DNA of 64,000 nt from Symsagittifera roscoffensis (Eukaryota > Xenacoelomorpha > Acoela > Convolutidae), in the NCBI RefSeq assembly GCF_963678635.1, contig NC_087064.1:72973465-73037464 (forward strand). Reading direction: 5' to 3'. This document shows, one piece after another, positions 47,001 through 59,000 of the stretch. A program made the translations under genes and the position numbers. The notes under the pieces were generated by a model. The model ran no database searches, was not told the origin of the DNA, and saw only the letters and a list, made by a program, of their open reading frames with translations. Numbering within the stretch: the first letter of the stretch is position 1; each line of letters begins with the position of its first letter.

Positions 47001-50000
47001 CAAATTGAGAAACTTTTCAAATTTAAAATAAAACATCAAAAACCATAAAAAATTTCGTATCTCGAAAAATTTGATTACTCGAGCAGTCATATTTGGAGGC
47101 ACAATTCGTAACCCCTGAGAATACTCTGACAGCCCTCACTATAGAGTCGGGAATTCCAAATTTTAAAGGAAAAAAATAAATTCAAGTTTTCTGAAAACTT
47201 TTTGAAAAATCACAAAAAAACATCATATTTCGAAAACTGCAAGGATTTGAGCAGTCATACTTGGAGAAAAATTCGCAACTCCTGGGATTACCCTGAAAGA
47301 GCCTCACTATAGAAACAAGAACTTCGAATTTTGTGAATATTCTTTATATCTAAGTTCTTTGAAAAATCTTGAAAAAATCCTATAAAATTGTCAAATCTCG
47401 AAAACTAGAAGGATTTGAGCAGTTATATTCAAAGGCAAGATTCGCAATTCCTGAGAGTACCCTGACAGCCCTCAACTACAGGCTTGAAATTTCAAATTTT
47501 CAGAAACTTTTAAAATTTATGTTCTAGAAATTTTTGAGAAATCTCGAAAATTGACTATCTCCTACCCTAAAAAGATTTGCTTATTCATGTACGGAGGCCA
47601 AAATCGCAGCATCCGGGGAAACCCTGACAGCATCCGACTATTCAGTTGCTAATTTGAAACTTGGTGAACTAAACACTGAATTCAAAAAGGAAAAAACGTC
47701 AAAAAACGTTAAAAAAAACGTCAATAAACATGGCGAGATAGTGAAAGCCCGCATTTTAATATTTAATAGATTGAATGACACTCACGTGATAAGGAGTTCG
47801 TAATCGTCATTTGGAGCGAGAGATTGAGACGAGAAGTTGACATGACCAGTGTTTGGGTCACAGTTTTCCACAACAAATCCACTGGCTTCACAGAAGTGTC
47901 CATTTATGAGGACAGAGTGGATGCTGAATGGGATGATTCCAGTGTTGGAGACCAGCAGAGACTTCCTTTTCTTCACTTTGAACGGAGAAGTCGTTTTACC
48001 TGAAAAACAACTTTTTTTCCGAAACTTCAATTGCTAGTGTACAACAGTCTATCTGTTTTTTTTTACTTGAGGCGCCCGAAAACAGGCTCTTGCATCCTAA
48101 TGGCGTCTAATTAATCTATATACTTGTAAACATGGAAACATAAACCTTGACATCATTATATTAACCCTCAATTGGAATTGTTATGTTTTTTTATTTTACA
48201 AAACGGTAAACCAGTGGCCAAATTTCGTATTTCTATCAATAGAATGAATCTACATTAGCCAAAATGTAAACTAGATTAAGTACATAACAGCCGAAAAATT
48301 CAAGTCGTTACGCAACAATTATGCAACACTTATGAAAAAGTGAAGTTATCAAATGCATTCTTCAAAGCAAATAAACTAACTTTCGGTAGATTTTTAATAC
48401 TAAGCTTTCTCGTTTTTTTCATGCTTGCACAGGTTTATGAATACCCCGGCTAAATCTAGAGCACGTTTAACTTGTCAAAAACACTGGTAGATAAACTAAT
48501 TTGGAATCACAGTTCGGGAGCTAAAATGACTTAAAAGTTCACGATGGCACCAAAAATTCGACGTTTCAAGATATACAATAATGGCTAGCGCTCACCAAAC
48601 ATTAGTGTATTTCATTTTTTTTAAGTATATAAGGCTCGGTAATTTCTGTTATGACTTTGAAAATCTACTTTTCTACGACATAGTTTGCAACTAATTTATC
48701 GTTTTGTTTGCTAACCATGACAGTTTTCAACTTTGTTACAAAAAAAAACAGATCGGTGAAACTAAGCATGAAAATGATACGGCTAAAAGCATATTAGACC
48801 AGTTTAAATTAATAACAACACAGACCATTTGCTAGTGATGAATGAAGTTGTCAAGTGTCTTCGTCTTGTGACTTCATAAAAGTGCTTTATAGTTCAATAT
48901 CTAAAGCAAACTCAACTTACAACTGAGGCGTGCAGCTTAAACCTAATGGATGAGTTTTTTAAATAAAAAATATAATAAACACACAATAAGACCAAAGCTG
49001 GCGCTAAATCAGTATAAAAGATCGACTCAAAAGACAATGAAAATTCCAGACGTGTTCATAAACACTTCATGTCAAAAATCTTGAAGTTAAGGAACTGCTG
49101 GTTTTTTTTATCAAACAGAGAAAGTTCTTTATAATTACAAAACTGTGCATAACTAAATAGAAAATAGATTTAAACAGATTGGCTCAGCGGTTCTTGAAGT
49201 TCCGTTTTCATAGAAAAAAATATTAAAAAATGGCAAATTTGAACACAGGTGAATCCAAGCGTCGCAGCACTTGCCATACAACAAACAGCATGGCAAACTA
49301 ACCGACAGAAAATAAGCTGTAAAACCACTTAAAATTTATGAAAACATTTCGGAAAAAAATTACCGATCTTTTTCAAATGTGCCTAAAATCCTAATTGGAC
49401 ATCGAAACAAATTTACAGCCGACAGTACCTGAGCAGACATACGGTAAACCGAAAAATTGTTTTCATAAAATAGCTCAAAAAAGTTTCCACCAAAAAATTT
49501 ATGCACTTTAAACACTTGCGATGCAAAAGCACATTGCGCTCCAAAACAGAAGTAGAAAAAAGGAAAAATTAAGTGGAAAAAAATGTTGAAAAAATTGAAA
49601 AATTACAGCTACAAAAACTTGTACTTGATGTTTTTATCGGATGAAGTTCAAAAACAGTCTTAAAAAATTTGGAAATCATTAACCGAGTGAGAACAAAGGC
49701 GACACCAGCTTTGGGTCGAAACCTGCTCAGCCGAAAACAAAACTATTCTCAAAAATTTTTTACGACCCACACAAACCGATACATTTTGCCCTCGAAATTA
49801 CGCCAAATAAGGTGACTAAGTCGATATAACATAAACTGAAAATGTTTAAATAAAAAAAATTATAAAAACACTCAAAATCAGGTTTGGTAAATTAACAAAT
49901 TTGTGAAATTTCAGTCATTGTAAAAACTATTTGAATTGGAACAAAATCCATGCCTTAAAACTTCAGCTAATAAAAACCCTGCATGATTTTTGAAAATGGC

Positions 50001-53000
50001 GTTTCAAATTTAGACACCTTTTTGAAAAATAATTAGAGCCTGAAACGGTCTTTAACTAATTACTAATTAAATGATAATAGTTTGTTTGAAAATTGAGCAT
50101 GTCAAAAAAAACCAGGAGATGAATGAATCCTGTGAACAAAGTTATTTTTTTGGGAAAAAGCTAGTACCCGATTGCAATACCCTTGCTAAGTAAGTGTCAC
50201 CTTTTTTGCTCATCAAAGACTCAAAATAAAGCCTCGAAGCCTACACAACTAGGGGCCCAGCTGAAAGCTGGAGAGACCTGTTTGATTATTTTAATATTAT
50301 TTATTTTAAAATTGTTTTAAAATTTCAGGTTTCTCAAGTCGATAGCGCCATTCCTACGCAAAAAAGTGAAAGAGAAGCTTATGCATTCATTGGTAACGCT
50401 TTGGTAAAAAGTTTTCATGAGGGAACTTTTCAAGTCCATAGGTGTTTCCCTAGACAATGCAAACCGTATCAATCATGGTTACATGCTCAATATATTTTAA
50501 ATAAAATCATATAAAGGAATTCGACAGAGCCACCCGGTTATCAGAGAAACCTTTTTTCGAACTGCCGAAAATAAAGAAATCTATGTACCAACAGGAGTTT
50601 TGGCTCAGAACCTGCAAACTTGTGAACATCTTACCAAATTCAATCGACTACTCCAACCATCAGGGACTCAAACCACGACTACTGAAGCACTTGATATTAC
50701 TTCATGACAAACTATAGATACAACGATATTTCGACATGGAAACTTGCATGACGCTGAAACTTAAGGGTGGAAACACCCAAGCTCTAATAGCTGAATCCAT
50801 AATAATAAATAATAATAATAATATGCACAATGCTTCAACAATGTGAATAATTATTCACTAGAATTAAGTGAAATGAGTGTTTCACAAACCAGCTAACATT
50901 AATGAAATAAAGTATTTTTCATTTTTCTAACGACTCTAATTTTCGAAGTAATTAAATTTTGTCCAAGCATTGCAAATATGACTACAATATGTTGACTATA
51001 ACTGACATCACAAAAACGTTCTGGAACAAACCGACCTGATTAAAGAGAACTAGCGTAACTCGTGCAACTTCTCGTTGGACTTCTTCGAACCATACAAAAA
51101 AACTCAACACAAAGCCAATAGCACCAAGCAAAAGCGAGAAAACGTAAGCATAGCGGATTCCATTGTCTAAAAAATACACACAATAAGTATATTGAATCTT
51201 TGTTCCAATGCCAAAAAACTTTTAAGAAAACTTTTCCTAAGTGTACAGCTCTTCCCCGAGACAAATTAAGGACCAGCCGCTTGGGCAGGGGAGTTTCCTA
51301 GAACCTGGTCTATCGATTAAACCCTTAATCCCAAATCTGGATGGGTAGTTTTTGAAGAAATCGAAAAAGTTTGAAAAAACGGCCTGAAAACCGAAAAATT
51401 GACTATTCCTAAGTGTATAGCTCTTCCCCTAGACAAATTAGGGACGAGCCGTTTGTGTAGCGGGGTTTCCTACAACCTGGTCTATCGATTAAACCCTTAA
51501 TCCCAAATCTGGACGGGTAGTTTTTGAGGAAATCGGAAAGATTTGAAAAAAGGCCAAAAAAGCCAAAAAAAGTGACTTTTCCTAAGTCTATAGCTCTTCC
51601 CCTAGGCAAGTTAAGGACCAGCCGCTTGTGCGGGGGAGTTTACTACAACCTGGTCTATCGATTAAACCCTTAATTCCAAATCTGGATGGGTAGTTTTTGA
51701 GGAAATCGATAATTTCCGAAAAAATAGGCAAAAAAATCAAAAAAGTGACTTTTCCTAAGTCTATAGCTCTTCCCCTAAGCAAATTAGGGACCAGCCGCTT
51801 GGGCATGGGAGTTTCCTACAACCTGGTCTATCGATTAAACCCTTAATCCCAACTCTGGACGGGTAGTTTTTGAGGAAATCGAAAATTTCCAAAAAAAAAA
51901 TGGGCAAAAAGTGAAAAAAGTACCGAGTTGTGAAGCTTTTCTAAGACCGTAAGGGGTGGGGTAGGGTAAAAATTGCCCTAAATTTTATGCAGGCAGGTAG
52001 GTGAAACGCTACTGAATCCATTGGTACCACTTTTATGAGAATCTGACGGGTAGTTTTTTGGGAAAGCGAATTTTTCGAAAAAGCGTCTCAAAAAAAAAAA
52101 AACAAAAAAAAACAAAAAAAAACCAGATCTCATCTGGAAAAAAAAAAAAAAAACGTTTTCATAATACCTGTTTAATAAATCAAACAGGAATAAAAGCCCA
52201 ACAAAGGTCAAAACAGGAGAAAAAAACTGATATGCTGAATTTGAAGCTCGTAAATTTACAACCAACACAAAAACAAATTTCGAATAGACCGGGCAAATTG
52301 AAGGCAGACTTGCTCAAAATTCAGATTGCAGTCATAATAAACCCAGACTTGATTGTCAGTTAAATGACGAAAGTACAGATTTGGAGATGACCAATAATTT
52401 CAATCATCATGTGAACAAGTCATTGAAAAAGTCTAGTACTCTGTTGCAACATCCTCGCTTATCGCAAGATAAAAAGTCAAAGCGACATGCAAATAGCTGA
52501 ATTCAGATTGGATGAAAAAGAGGGTTTTCAGGCGAGTGAACGATCGGCTTCCTAATTAAATTAGGGGGAAGAGTGTTAAACTGGTCCAAAACTTTAGATA
52601 AACCTTGAATATAGCCAACACACAGTTGGAAAAAGTCAATGTGCGCGAGTAAACTTATTTTAATATACGGAAAAAATCTTCTAAGAACAAAATAGATGAC
52701 TTTAAATCTCTTTGAATTTCTAGAACAATTCATGATTGACACTTTTTTATACAAATAACTCAATTTGAGAAAACTAGATTAATAGTTAAATCTTTTATTT
52801 CGCTGGGAAATTTGATATTTTAACTCCACTTTCGACACTAGAAGTCGTTCATGGTTTTCGTGACCATTACGCTTTCGCTGTTCACAAGTCGAGTTTGCCC
52901 TCCTTTTAGCAAAGGAAACGAATTGAACTTGAAAAGAAACCAAAAGTAAAACCGCGAAAAAGTAAAAAAGTAAATCTGAGCCTGAACAAATTTTAAGACT

Positions 53001-56000
53001 TCCGCGATTTAAGTAAAACCGCGAAAAAGTAAATCTGAGCCTGAACAAATTTTAAGACTTGAAAAGAAAACGAAAAAAAAATCATCACTACATACATAAC
53101 AGTCTGAACTATGTTCATCGACAATCAATTACAAAAAGTAAGCTCCTACCACTGCAATGTTCACTGAGGTAGTTCGACTTCAGGTCAAACAGAATGGACT
53201 GTCCGACTGCATGACCTGCCTGGCGAAACTCGAGGTGAGTCTGCTTCGGGAGATGCAACGGGGATGGTATGTACGACATCCAACTCTCATCCACATCATC
53301 AGATTGTTCCGATCTGATAACGGGGTGAACTCCGGCTAGTGTGAAATTGTAAGTAGCTGCGACTCCTGATACCATTACGTAATCTATGACTGTTAGATTA
53401 TTTCTGACAAGGAATAGGGACTGGTGTGGTTTGGCTTCGGTGGCGTTGAACGTAATTGAGATTGAGAGATGTTGGTTCGGCTGGGCGAAAAAGGTTAGCG
53501 TTTGTTTGCTTGGCTTCACACTCAGTTTGCGTTCTAAGTCTGCTCTGTATTGGATGGAAGGGTTGTTATGAGCCGTCTAAAATAGTATGTATGATAAGAG
53601 ATACATTTCAAAATATGCATTGTCAAAAATACCATTTTTTAAAATAATCGGTTTCAGAAAAGCTAGGATTCGTGAACATCCATATAAAGTTGTCATGTTT
53701 TAATTCTACTTTTCACAATTCTTAAATAGCCATACATCTACTTCGAATAGACACTTACATTTTTATCCTCTGAGTTTGTTAGGAAGAAGCTATCTGAAGA
53801 CAAATTCGAGACATCAATTTCTGCCAGCTCCCTGGAACATCAGTTATTCAAATTATTACACGGTAAATATTTTTCGATATACATTTTTAACTGTACATCA
53901 CAACTTCGTGAAACGATTGGACATTTTTATGCCTGGTACTAACTCGAAATGGAACGATTCCGATAAGATCTCCAATATCTTAGCCACATTTTGATACAGC
54001 GAGACCGGAATGATCTGTAGCACAATGGGGCGATTTGAGGGGTTTTTGATTTCCAGTTTAGCTGTAGATACACTTCCAACATGAGCAAGTTTGAATGCGA
54101 GAGTTCTCTTCGCCAGAGCAGGCCACTCTAGGTAGGCCTCGATTGGAAGAGTGATCTTTTCATTCATGGGTTTTAGTCGCATGACCGCAGTTATGTTGTT
54201 TCTGAAAACATTACAACGTATGTTGAATTATGAACAAGACTGCAAGTAATTCATCAAAATTACACCTCCGTATGCCGATGTAAACGACGACATTAAATCT
54301 AAATATCAACACTTAAGATTTTGGTTTGTAGTGACAATACTCATTTCGTAAATGATTGGAAGTCGGCAAATGCAACAATCATAGTTTAACTTTGTAGCTT
54401 GCGTGTTGAAATACTACTCTAATTGTACAAAATATTAGTATACGCCTCACCTTATCGAATTATCACTCTTCATTTGGTCGTAAGTCTGAATCAGTGGCTT
54501 CAGGAGTCCCGCATCCACATCCGCTACATCCTGAGGTAACCTCAGACTCGACACCCACTGCTCCCCCTCTGATGTCTGCGAGTCAATTCCCAAATAACAC
54601 TTCGGGTCACAACCCAAGGTCGGGTTGAACACGACAGTGCACGCGGCAACAGGTAGATCAAACTCATCCTGATCGTCGTCTGCACGAGCTGCGTTTATGT
54701 ACCCCAGTCCGTAGGGTGGGTTCACAATTATAAAGGAGAACCGAGGGTCGGGCGGTTGAAACTCACCGTGGACTAACTCTAAGTCTCTGTCGTAATTGTT
54801 TTTCAGCGTGAACGCCAACTTTTGCACCCGATACTAGAACAAGTCCAACCATTCTGTCAGATAAACAAAGGATTTCTGAGTTATTCAATTAGGTAAACTA
54901 ACTGCTACTGACCGGAAACGATTGGAACGTTAAGACTTTGCTGAGTAGACTTCCCATCAATGACTGGTAGTGCATCTTGATCTGGAGAACCTATTAACAG
55001 ACAGCTGATAACTGTCGTTATTAAAACGAGAATCAATCAATGTCTCCATGATATAATTTTTCACATGAGGTTGAAATTTAAAGCACGTTTAGATTGAACT
55101 TCAGCGCAATTCTACGAAAACTGATCATCTACGAAAACTTAAAAACCGCTTAGTTTGAATGTTTATGAATGCAAAAACTTGAATACACGGTAAGTGGTCG
55201 GAATAACTCTTTCATTATGATGACTTTTCGAGAATGCAAAATCGTCGGGAAAATGAGAAACTGACCACGTATTTGCTCTTCATGATTAAATGTCCTCCCA
55301 TCATCTGGCCTTCCACGGGAGCCCGTATAGACACCTTCAGAATCACAAAACTATTTGCCGCAACTGAAACTTTACTCCTGCAGGGCGTGACTGGATACAC
55401 CTCGTAATCTGGACTTCCAAAACCATCATAGGCATCCGCGACATCAATATAATCGGACATCACATTCTCTGCAATGTCCATTAACTTTCCGCCGTCGAAG
55501 CGGAACTTTCCTCCGACAACTGTCACATTCGTGTCTTCCATTGTCCACTTGATGTCATTAAGCTCAATCGAGACACTGTTGGGGTTCAAGAGTGTCAGCA
55601 AGAGAGATTTGGTGGCGCCCACTGAGACGTATCCGAAGTCTAGATGTGGACCCTCCTCTTCGTCTTCCTCGGTCTCGTTTTCCGAGAGACAGTTACCGAG
55701 AAGGTCTTTGTCCACGCAGTCTACTTTGAACTGAAATAAATGACCTTATCAACTACCTATGCGAAGTCATATATTAGTTAGCGGCGCTCAAACAAGTTGC
55801 ACTTACGCGTTGAGCATCATAGATAAGTGCATAAAACCATTCACAACTTTGTCCAGCAAATTGACAAATTTCAAACCACCAAAATTTTACGACCAATGAT
55901 CGTAGTTAAACACCTTTTTATGATTGAGCTCAGGGCGTCGATATCTTTAAACAGATATAAAAATCTGCCTCAAAAACTAACATTTCAATCTTTACACAAA

Positions 56001-59000
56001 AAAAACTTTGCACTAAAACGTGGGGTTTTGGTTAACGTATAACACTGCAATTGCAAACTCGTTTGTGTAACTAATGTAAAATCTCGCTTGAAATGGGAAT
56101 TACAAGTAAAACAGCTTGAATATGTTATCTCACTTGACCCTCTGCGAGCGGTCGTTAAAAATTCTTGAAAAACAACCATCATCAAACACAAAAAATCCTA
56201 GTTAATTTCTGTTTCGTAACACTAATTCAAATTACCTCTAGATGTCCTGAGTAGCAGCTAAAAGGCAGTGTCAAGTTGGACACATTGGAAGACACGTGGA
56301 TCTCACTTGTATATGAAGGCAACTCATAACGTCCGTCACTGTCTAATTGTAACTGAGTCAAATTACGCGGGAAAAACTTCAGCTCTCCCAAAGCAACAGT
56401 TTGGCCAGCTTCAATCTTAATAGGGCCTTTGAATCCCTCAAGTCGGAAATCAGGCGCCTTCTTTTCGAACAGAAACACATGCGAAACTAACAATGTCTCT
56501 TCAAAATTATTCTTTACCGTGATGCTACGCGTCTTGACTTCTTTGGACCCTGAGTAAAAATGGAAGAACCTTGGGCTGTTTTTGTGAAAGGTCAAATTCC
56601 CAACTAAAACTTTTGACCTGAAAGGTATTTTTAATTCGTTCATCTCTGACCCACTTAAGCGAATAACAATATCGCCACAACTGTCTTTGCTTGAATTCAA
56701 CCAATCGGGATTCAAATGAAATGAAGCAATTTTATAAAATCTCTGCATCTTCGCTGGTAAAATTTGCGGCCCAATGAAGTCGACTTTTAATGCTTTATTC
56801 CTGCTTGTTATACTCTGTATTGTGACGTCATGCAGATATGTGTTAATGAGTAACATGTCCATGTGTTTTGGATTCGTCTTCGGGAATATCTGGCCGAAGT
56901 CTACCGCATCTGTGCTGGCATAGACTCCCAGACGGAGGGAAGATTCGAACTGGATGGGGAGTATAAGTGAGTCTGAGAACTGGACTGTCTCGAGAGTGAG
57001 TTTGAGGAAACCAGTGTGGTTCATGGCTTCTATGGAGAAAAAACTCGTTCGCATCACACTCTTCGTCTCATAGGGATCCAATGTCTAAACAAACTCCACG
57101 TTCTTCACATTAATAACAATATCTAAATTAGACATAAAAATTTGAAACCGGCCACCAAAAACATAGCCAACTGACAGTTGGAAAAACGTAATGAACGCAA
57201 GGAAACTGAAAAAAAAAGATACTAGTTTTTTTCAAAAACCTTCAAATTTTGAATTTCGAAGAAAAACTGATGGCCTTAAAGCTCTTTGAATTTGTAGAAC
57301 AATTTATGATGGACACTTTTTTTGCTTAAATTAACCCAATTTCAGAAAACTGGATCAATAGGTAAGATTTTTATTTCGCTGGAAAGTCTGAGAATTAAAT
57401 TCGAAACAAGAAGTCGATCATGTTTTTCGTGGCCTTTACATTTCTCCATTCGGTAGTAGAATTTGCCCGCCTTTTAACAAAGGAAATGCACAGAACTTAA
57501 AAAGAAATCACAAATCAAACCGAGAAAAATCAAAATTGAGCGTGAACAAATTTTAAGACTTTCCCGAAAAAAAAAACAAAAAAAATCACCAAGACCTATT
57601 TAAGATAACTCACTACGTTCATTACTCTTAAAAATATTTTGCAGCACACAGTAAATATTTAAAATTATTGTAAGTATGTCTTATGAAAATTAAAACATCA
57701 TTAATAGGATGGTCAAGTTTTGTGCGCCAATAATATTGCCATTCTTAACTTTTTGCTTTAACCAGTGCTTTATTGCTGGCGTTTTTCCAGACAAAATACT
57801 ACCATTTTATGAATCGGGAAAACAGACAGAGCCAAACAGTTTTAGACCCATAAGTTTGCTAAGTACTTTCAGCAAAATTTTTGAAAAAATAATACATTCG
57901 CATGATTAAGTTTATATCAAAATGCAAGCTTTTGGTGCCTGAACAGTTTGGGTTCCGGCGCAGATATTCTTGTGTGCATGCAATAACTTCCGCAATCGAA
58001 ATAATGCGTCACTGTATAGATGATTTAAAAAAATCAGGATTAGAGGGTTTTTTGTAGATCTTAAAAAGGCTTTTGACACAATTGATCTCTCCATTTTACT
58101 AACCAAATTAGATCTCTATGGGTTCCGCGGTATAACAAACACTTTTCTGCAGTCTTATTTAACCAATTGTAAACAGTATGTATCGTTTTGTGGAAAACTC
58201 TAAAGAGTATTAAGTTCGGAGTTCCCCAAGGATCTGTCTTAGATCCACTGCTGTTTTTACTTTATATTAACGACATGCCTAAGAAAGTAACGAAAAGCTA
58301 AATTTGTCTGTTTGCTGATGATACAACAATTCTTACTACGTGCAAAAACAATTCGGTTGATAAAAATTTTTATCAGGACCTTAAATCGATTGAAAATTGG
58401 TGCAAAAGTAATAGACTAACCATCAATATTGATAAACGCAAGTATCCAAATTCGGAAGGAAATCGAAAGAATCTGAAATATTTTTGGGGAATCAGAAATT
58501 TAAAGTTGTGAACTCCTTCAAGTATCTTGGGGTTGTGGTAGATAATAGGCTCTGTTTTAAGCAACCTATAGATCATGTTTGTAAAAACTTAGCTAAATTT
58601 AATGGAATTCTTTAAAGCAAGAAATGTTTTCTTCTAGGACATTTCTTCTTAGATTTTATCAAGTTTATGCAAAACCTTTAATATCATACGGCATCTTAGT
58701 TTATGGATGAACGACTAATACAAATTTAAACAAAATTCTTTGAATGCAAAAGCGAATTCTTAAAACTATTTTCTTTATCCGGAAATTTGATCACATTACG
58801 GAAAAGTTTTCAGAATATAATATTGATACCGTTTTTGACTTGTTTCTAGATACTGTTTTTAAAGAAGTTATTTATCAAATACATAGTAAACCGCCATTAA
58901 AATTTTTGGATTTCAATCAACTTAATAACTGAAGACAAACACGTGCCCGTAGCTTGAGAATGTTACGTTCAAAATCTGTTAGATCTAACTGCTTATAATC

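Noticed and set aside
51409-51806. Minus-strand frames with [12 protein letters not shown] repeats
   Set aside because: They arise from the 173-bp tandem repeat; no splice or start context.
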